A stretch of 64,000 nucleotides of DNA from Ceriagrion tenellum (lineage: Eukaryota > Arthropoda > Insecta > Odonata > Coenagrionidae), in contig OY720641.1 in assembly GCA_963169105.1 (NCBI GenBank), positions 78,381,496 to 78,445,495 of the forward strand. Reading direction: 5' to 3'. Below are positions 59,582 through 64,000 of this stretch, piece after piece. How positions within the stretch are numbered: position 1 is the stretch's first letter; each line of letters starts with the position of its first letter. The notes under the pieces are model-generated. The model did no database searches. It was not told the origin of the DNA and worked only from the letters and a program-made list of their open reading frames with translations. The translations under genes were made by a program, and so were the position numbers.

Positions 59582-59800
59582 CTAAAGTGTGTTTCCCAGT
59601 CCATAAGAATGATTTTTCCTCTGTAAATGTAAAAAAATTGAATAAAGTTTGGTTTCGTCTGCAGTGATTATTCTGAAGAAAAGATGGCAGCCTGTATTCA
59701 GCAGTTCTTCGTTCTTCTCGCTTCTCCGCGTGATTCCTTGTCTTCTTTTCATAATACCTTCATCCAACATCATTCATGATATGATATACGGATTGCAGTC
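59582..59800 (-). pseudogene. Possible mariner transposase relic
   Basis: On the minus strand, codons from 59773 to 59582 include EELLNTGCHLFFRIITADET, KLYSIFLHLQRKNHSYGL. The pattern CEELL......F..RI[IV]T.DE.......P..KRQ...W is the region around one catalytic Asp of mariner-family transposases, here with ADET in place of GDE. Upstream codons hint at an IM.D.G block. Only about 60 residues are readable. It could be coincidence, so I hold it at modest confidence. It lies next to the hairpin at 59475-59538, which could be an end of the same element. Confidence 0.4.
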
Positions 59801-59939
59801 GTGGTTTGCCCATGATTCTCACACACATTCTCCTTTTGTCTCTGATATCGCAATGAATGTAATCCTGGGAGCTTTCGATATGTGGCAATGGCTAGCGATA
59901 GACTGCTATTGCCACGCCGTGGTGCTTACTTGGTGAAAC

Positions 59940-61060
59940 AGCCGGCGGCAGTCGGTTGCCGGTGGCTGTCCTCTTCGAGACGAGCAAAAAATATGAAGAT
60001 CATTGTGCGGTAGTTTGCTTTGACGAAGTCTCATTATTAAAACATTAGTAGTGGTGGGAACATCAATCGGAATACATTTGACCAAGTAAAACAGACGTAA
60101 TATCAGACTGAGTTCATTTTAAATTGTCGCTCGTCTTCGTTGCTACATTTCTATTTACCGTCAACGCTCATGTAGTGACTGCGCATACGCCGAAATCCGA
60201 TTTCGGATGTTCCATTTTATTTATCATCCTGGCGATTGCTGGCTGTTGCATTAAATAATTGGCTATCTTTGGTTATCGCTATGCTTGAATTGACATTACC
60301 CATTAACTGGGCTCTTCCGTTTTCCATAGATATTTCACCACCTTCTCTTCTCGTTCAATCTTCTAAATCCTTATGGTGATGAAATTTTCCGGAGAGAGGT
60401 CTACACACATGATAGTTTTTCGGGATAGTCTCCGCGTTGTTTCATTTTCTCGACGACAGAGTCGCGAGTGGTCGGCTTTCTTCTTCAGGTCAGAAATGAC
60501 TTCTCACTTGAAGACGCCGGCAAAACTGTCGTCGCAAAAACCTCAACCTACTCAACGCCGGTGTTATTCCGTAAACCATCAAGCCTTCTAAGCCCTTACT
60601 CTTTAGGATTTTAAACAGTCCATTTGGCTGTCAGCATAGGTCTAGGGCATCAATATCTCTCTCTCCTGAGTCAAAGTTTCACATCTAAACGAGGCCACAC
60701 TCCATACGTATGATTTAAGAAATCGTTTTCTATTTTAATAGCTGTTATGTTTAGAGGCTGATATTTTCTTCTTTTCCTTGAATGAACCTTTTCCTTGGCG
60801 ATACTTCTTATTACTTCTGTCTCAATTCTTGCATCTCTAGTGATCTTACTTCATGGATAAGGGAAGGTGATCACTTGTTCAAGTTGTTTATCGCCGGCGT
60901 AAATTTGCATTTTAAACAATATTGGGTTGCCAATAGTTGAAATCATGAAACGCAGTTTCATCGAATTTTAAATATCTTTGTGTAAGCGTTTGAAGGGTTG
61001 AAGGAAACATACTTCTCGTTTCCTTTAATGGCGTAAAATTTATCCAATTTAGCAAGTTAA
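59940..61060. other. Possible minus-strand retroelement remains
   Basis: At about 60740-60620 (minus) a VWSVASFRCETLTQERERD-like reading resembles the VWS.A.YGSE.WT block of RTE/Jockey tails. At about 60390-60560 (minus) a GACCTGAAGAAGAAAGCCGA stretch, then TCGTCGAGAAAATGAAACAA, resembles PLE 3' regions. Both are weak and no frame is open. Confidence 0.35.
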
Positions 61061-61066
61061 TACCTA

Positions 61067-62206
61067 CACTGAGAGAACAGGTTTGGATGCAACACCCTAA
61101 ACTCTTTTGGGCGGGGAGGTTTGGATGCGCCATCAAGAATGATACGACGTCAGAACTAATTATTTGGATGTGAGAGCCAAAGGCAAAAAGTGTCACACCA
61201 AACACGTCTAGTCGACGTCCTTTGGATGGGAGACACAAAGTTGTAGGTGGTGCAGTCTACCGATTTAGGTGCGAAATCAAAATCTATAGTTGCGCGCTCT
61301 GGAGGCAGTCTCAGGAAGCTCTAGCACCCGCCATTCCGTGTTCAGTCGTGCAAGCCGTCGACACGTGTGGACTTGTTCTGGGTGAAACAGGCGAACTTAG
61401 TTGTGACCTTTTTTCCGCGTCTGCTTCACTTTTTTTCTGCTGCTCGAAGAGATATGGACGAGGGGATGAAGAAATTCCTATTGAAGGCTGGACTTGGAGC
61501 CTAAATCCAGGTGTTCGCTTGAAAGTTGCACTAAAATTACGCGGCAATTACGTGTTAATTCTTATACCTACACTTCCAGCCATTGCTTGTGAGTTCCCTC
61601 TCAGATTCCCATTGTTATCTATATGTGCTTATTACAAACAAAGTTCTCTCTCAGGTCATATTTTGTATTATGTTATGATTGTATTCTAATAATATTTTTA
61701 TGTTGTTGACATAAAATTTTTGATAACTGTGTTAATTTGTAATGTTTTGAAATATTTTGTGCATTTTTTGTTATATGTTGACGAATTATGTGATAATAGA
61801 TACCTATCATAACAACCACAGAGCCCAGTTTTATCGTTTTTCTGGTTGCACCGTCCTACTACCCTATTTCCAAAGGGGTTGAAAAAGAAAAATATTAGGG
61901 CAGTGGGGTTTAAAAGGGGGGAGGGAGTGGTAGGGGCACATGCCTTTGGGCTTGTCATCTAAAGTTTTCATTCGGTATCCAAACGTTTTCTGATGAGCCA
62001 CCCAACACTTTGGTTCTCACACCCTAAGTACTCGTCCATCTTCCTTTGGATGCAGCACCCAAAGGAGTAGGTGGCAGATCCAACTCCTCATCACCAATTC
62101 CATTCGGATGACACTTCCAAGTGTAAGGGCAAGTCCTTTCCTTCACCTCAGGTTTGGTTGTGACATCCAAACCTACGATAAGCATATCCAAAGTGTTTTC
62201 TCAGTG
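61067..62206. mobile_element. 1.14-kb CACTG-ended inverted-repeat element
   Basis: The left end CACTGAGAGAACAGGTTTGG and the right end (CCAAAGTGTTTTCTCAGTG, ending at 62206) are imperfect inverted repeats of about 20 bp. CCTA precedes and TAGG follows, so the symmetry extends outward or the target is palindromic. TTTGGATG and its complement recur many times in both subterminal regions (61085-61230 and 62040-62190). CACTG termini suggest an En/Spm (CACTA) relation, but this rests on the end motif alone. A 155-codon frame at 61222-61689 has no recognisable domain, so the element looks non-autonomous. Confidence 0.75.
61222..61689 (+). CDS. Unrecognised 155-codon frame inside the 61.1-kb element
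   Basis: One of the two longest unassigned open frames in the window. It has no domain I recognise, a Cys-rich middle (residues about 65-75) and a hydrophobic C-terminal third (about residues 107-155, LILIPTLPAIAC region) that could be a membrane segment. It begins in the subterminal repeat zone, and an opposite-strand frame (61311-61547) overlaps it. Chance is the simplest explanation; I list it only because it sits in a defined element. Confidence 0.15.
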   Translation: MDGRHKVVGGAVYRFRCEIKIYSCALWRQSQEALAPAIPCSVVQAVDTCGLVLGETGELSCDLFSASASLFFCCSKRYGRGDEEIPIEGWTWSLNPGVRLKVALKLRGNYVLILIPTLPAIACEFPLRFPLLSICAYYKQSSLSGHILYYVMIVF

Positions 62207-63030
62207 TAGGGTATTTGCTCTGGCACATGATAATGAACAGTCGTTTTAGCCACTGTGTCGTTGTTAGGTTACTATCAACTTTCACTCTAGAATGCTTGTT
62301 GACAAGTCGTAAATGAATATTCAATGTTGTAGAGAATATTTAAAATATTAAAAAAATTATAACTCATGCATGAAAATGACCCATGCCTCATGGTAAACGG
62401 TAGCTCCTTAGTATATGTATCGGGAATAGATGTAACTTGGACCAATATTTTGTTTGCCGACAACATTTTGATGTCTCGCCCTTCCAGTTTGTTCAGTCAC
62501 AGGAAACTTTACATTACGAAAACTATGAATTCCCTGATGGTGCGAAACCGTATCACGCAATTTATCAGCATGATTCTGCAATAAGACGTTTAAGAGACCA
62601 CATCTACTCTCACAAGACTGTCTTGGAAAAATTAAAAAAAAAAGCCTAATCATTATCCAGCCTCAAGGAGTCTTTGAATAAAATCTATGACTTAGCTTCA
62701 TCGTGATTAAAAAGAAGTTTCAATATTCACTAGTTGCTACTAGGTACTCAATTGCATTCAATTGAGACTTGGAAAATTATATCACTCGCTGATTTGCCGA
62801 ATTTCAGCATTTTCGTTTCCATTATTTAATGTAAATAACAATGTTATCATGAATATTTTACACGTTTAGTTATTATAAATACTTGTAACTGAAAACATAA
62901 ACTGGGAATTACATTATGTTAAATTACGTTTTACAATTTCATTCTGTGACGAAAATCGTGAAAATTAGCTTTATTCAATCAGCACCTGGTAAACTATTTA
63001 CCCAACGGTTTTGCTGCGTTTGAGTACCTA
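62207..63030. other. No recognisable gene
   Basis: AT-rich. Overlapping short ORFs on both strands at 62366-62653 have no recognised domain. Confidence 0.45.
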
Positions 63031-63640
63031 ATTACATACATACATACCCATCACGCCGTTCCCTTCCGGGGTAGGCACGGTATGCGCAGTCAAAATGTTT
63101 CACTCGTTAAAACATAATTGTACACCTAACTCTGCTTCAATAATTTCCTCCATACTGACCTATCCTTGCAAACCTCTTTTGCCTCATTTACCCCCATACA
63201 CTGCTTCATACACGCCCTCCTGCTTTTAAGACTCCTAATATTCCTCCTAAGAATTTCCTCAGCCACATTCAACCACAACTTTCTGGGCCTACCTCTACCT
63301 CTCGCACCATTCACTTCACTCTAATACATCTGTTTCCCTATTTGATTCTCATCCATTCTCTCAACATGGCCAAACAAACGAAGCACACTCCTTTCATACG
63401 CGTCCTTTACTGGAGTATTTAACCCACATTCATTCATGACCCACTCATTCCTGACCCTATCCATCCTACTTTTGCCACAAATACTCCTCAGGTAACTCAT
63501 ACCCACGGCGATTAGTCCACTCTTATGTCTATCCTGACATACCCATGTTTCACTACCATATAGCAAATTGGGAAGAAGTACACTTTGATACACGGCAATT
63601 TTCGCTTCCTTAGACAAGCACTCATTCCTTGATATGAAAA
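63025..63640 (-). pseudogene. RTE-like RT C-terminus and 3' tail, one nonsense codon
   Basis: On the minus strand, 63617-63126 is one continuous frame of about 164 codons broken only by TAG at 63321-63323, where the 7.0-kb copy has GAG. It reads SKEAKIAVYQSVLLPNLLYG and SETWVCQDRH (the YGSE.W block), SGLIAVGMSYLRSICGKSRM, YERSVLRLFGHVERMDENQI, the basic GARGRGRPRKLWLNVAEEIL, and CKDRSVWRKLLKQS with a stop. The 3' UTR runs to about 63030 and ends in a TATG-type tail (CATACATACATAC on the plus strand). 5'-truncated, with no RT core. It is the least decayed copy of this family here. Confidence 0.85.
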
Positions 63641-63649
63641 ATTTATCAG

Positions 63650-64000
63650 ACTGTAAAATACATCATAACGGTGAAATCTAGAGGAGTTTAAGTCAAAGCT
63701 CAATTTTTCATGCATCGATTTTCGTATTCTTTCTTTTTTCAGCCTCATTGATTCAAATTATATCTTTATTTGTCTATATCTTCCTCTATAATATAATCCA
63801 TAGTCACAGATCAGGTTCAGTCATCTATTCTGTCCCTTCGTTCCGCACCACTGTAGCGGAGATATGGAGAGCGTTTTCTCCTAATTTATTCTTGCGCAAA
63901 TTAATGTAACACTTCCCTCGCTCTTGTATCAACTACCAACAATGATTAAACGCTTCTTTAGGACCTATAATTATAACTGTAACCTCCTTTTAAATATTCC
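63650..64000. other. No recognisable gene
   Basis: AT-rich flank of the RTE-like copy, with no ORF or repeat end recognised. Confidence 0.45.

Noticed and set aside
1..64000. CRISPR arrays, bacterial operons, ribosome binding sites or phage genes
   Set aside because: No regularly spaced repeats, no gene-dense strand blocks, and all recognisable proteins are eukaryotic transposon proteins.

Overview
This is eukaryotic, AT-rich, repeat-dominated DNA, most likely intergenic or intronic sequence from an arthropod and probably an insect. The evidence is the mix of elements: degenerate non-LTR retrotransposons of the CR1/L2/Jockey and RTE-like kinds, Penelope-like elements (PLEs) with GIY-YIG endonucleases, tRNA-derived SINE-like units, a possible mariner relic, and many short inverted-repeat DNA elements. 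No operons, no bacterial gene spacing and no ORF longer than 228 codons are present. I found no host protein-coding gene that I can support. Small host exons could be hidden, but nothing shows them. I cannot name the species.

Layout. 0-3.5 kb: no recognised gene. 3.5-4.0 kb: a tRNA-headed SINE and a shred of a non-LTR reverse transcriptase (RT). 6.6-7.5 kb: two direct copies of an RTE-like 3' end. 8.8-9.2 kb: a MITE. 9.4-9.7 kb: the C-terminal end of another RT. 10.2-11.2 kb: a PLE fragment with an open GIY-YIG reading frame between 108-bp inverted repeats. 12.2 kb: a perfect 48-bp palindrome. 14.7-15.3 kb and 21.1-21.25 kb: fold-back structures built from tRNA-like units. 15.7-16.3 kb: an RT 3' end. 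17.4 kb: a MITE with matching 7-bp flanks. 19.2-20.2 kb: a TA-flanked inverted-repeat transposon carrying a nested 468-bp GC-rich insertion with 16-bp target-site duplications. 25.7-26.3 kb: an internally deleted RT pseudogene. 28.8-30.6 kb: a 1.86-kb non-autonomous inverted-repeat transposon. 34.2 kb: a TTAA-flanked piggyBac-type MITE. 35.7 kb: a CpG-dense patch. 37.7-38.2 kb: a second PLE. 41.1, 43.9 and 56.7 kb: solo PLE-terminal-repeat-like palindromes. 46.0-49.5 kb: a cluster of non-LTR 3' ends. 49.8-54.0 kb: a near full-length but frameshifted non-LTR retrotransposon on the minus strand (PHD-finger ORF1, endonuclease, RT). 59.5-59.8 kb: a hairpin and a possible mariner relic. 61.1-62.2 kb: a CACTG-ended inverted-repeat element. 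63.0-63.6 kb: a younger RTE-like 3' end on the minus strand with one nonsense codon.

The most interesting signal is shared by the five PLE-related loci. Each inverted terminal repeat contains a hammerhead-ribozyme-like layout: a CUGANGA-like box, a short stem, GAAA, then (clearest at 10.3 and 56.7 kb) a short palindrome followed by a GUC-type triplet. In all five, one extra nucleotide lies between the box and the stem. Hammerhead motifs are known from PLE terminal repeats, but this recurrent one-base offset and the solo palindromic copies deserve a structural check.
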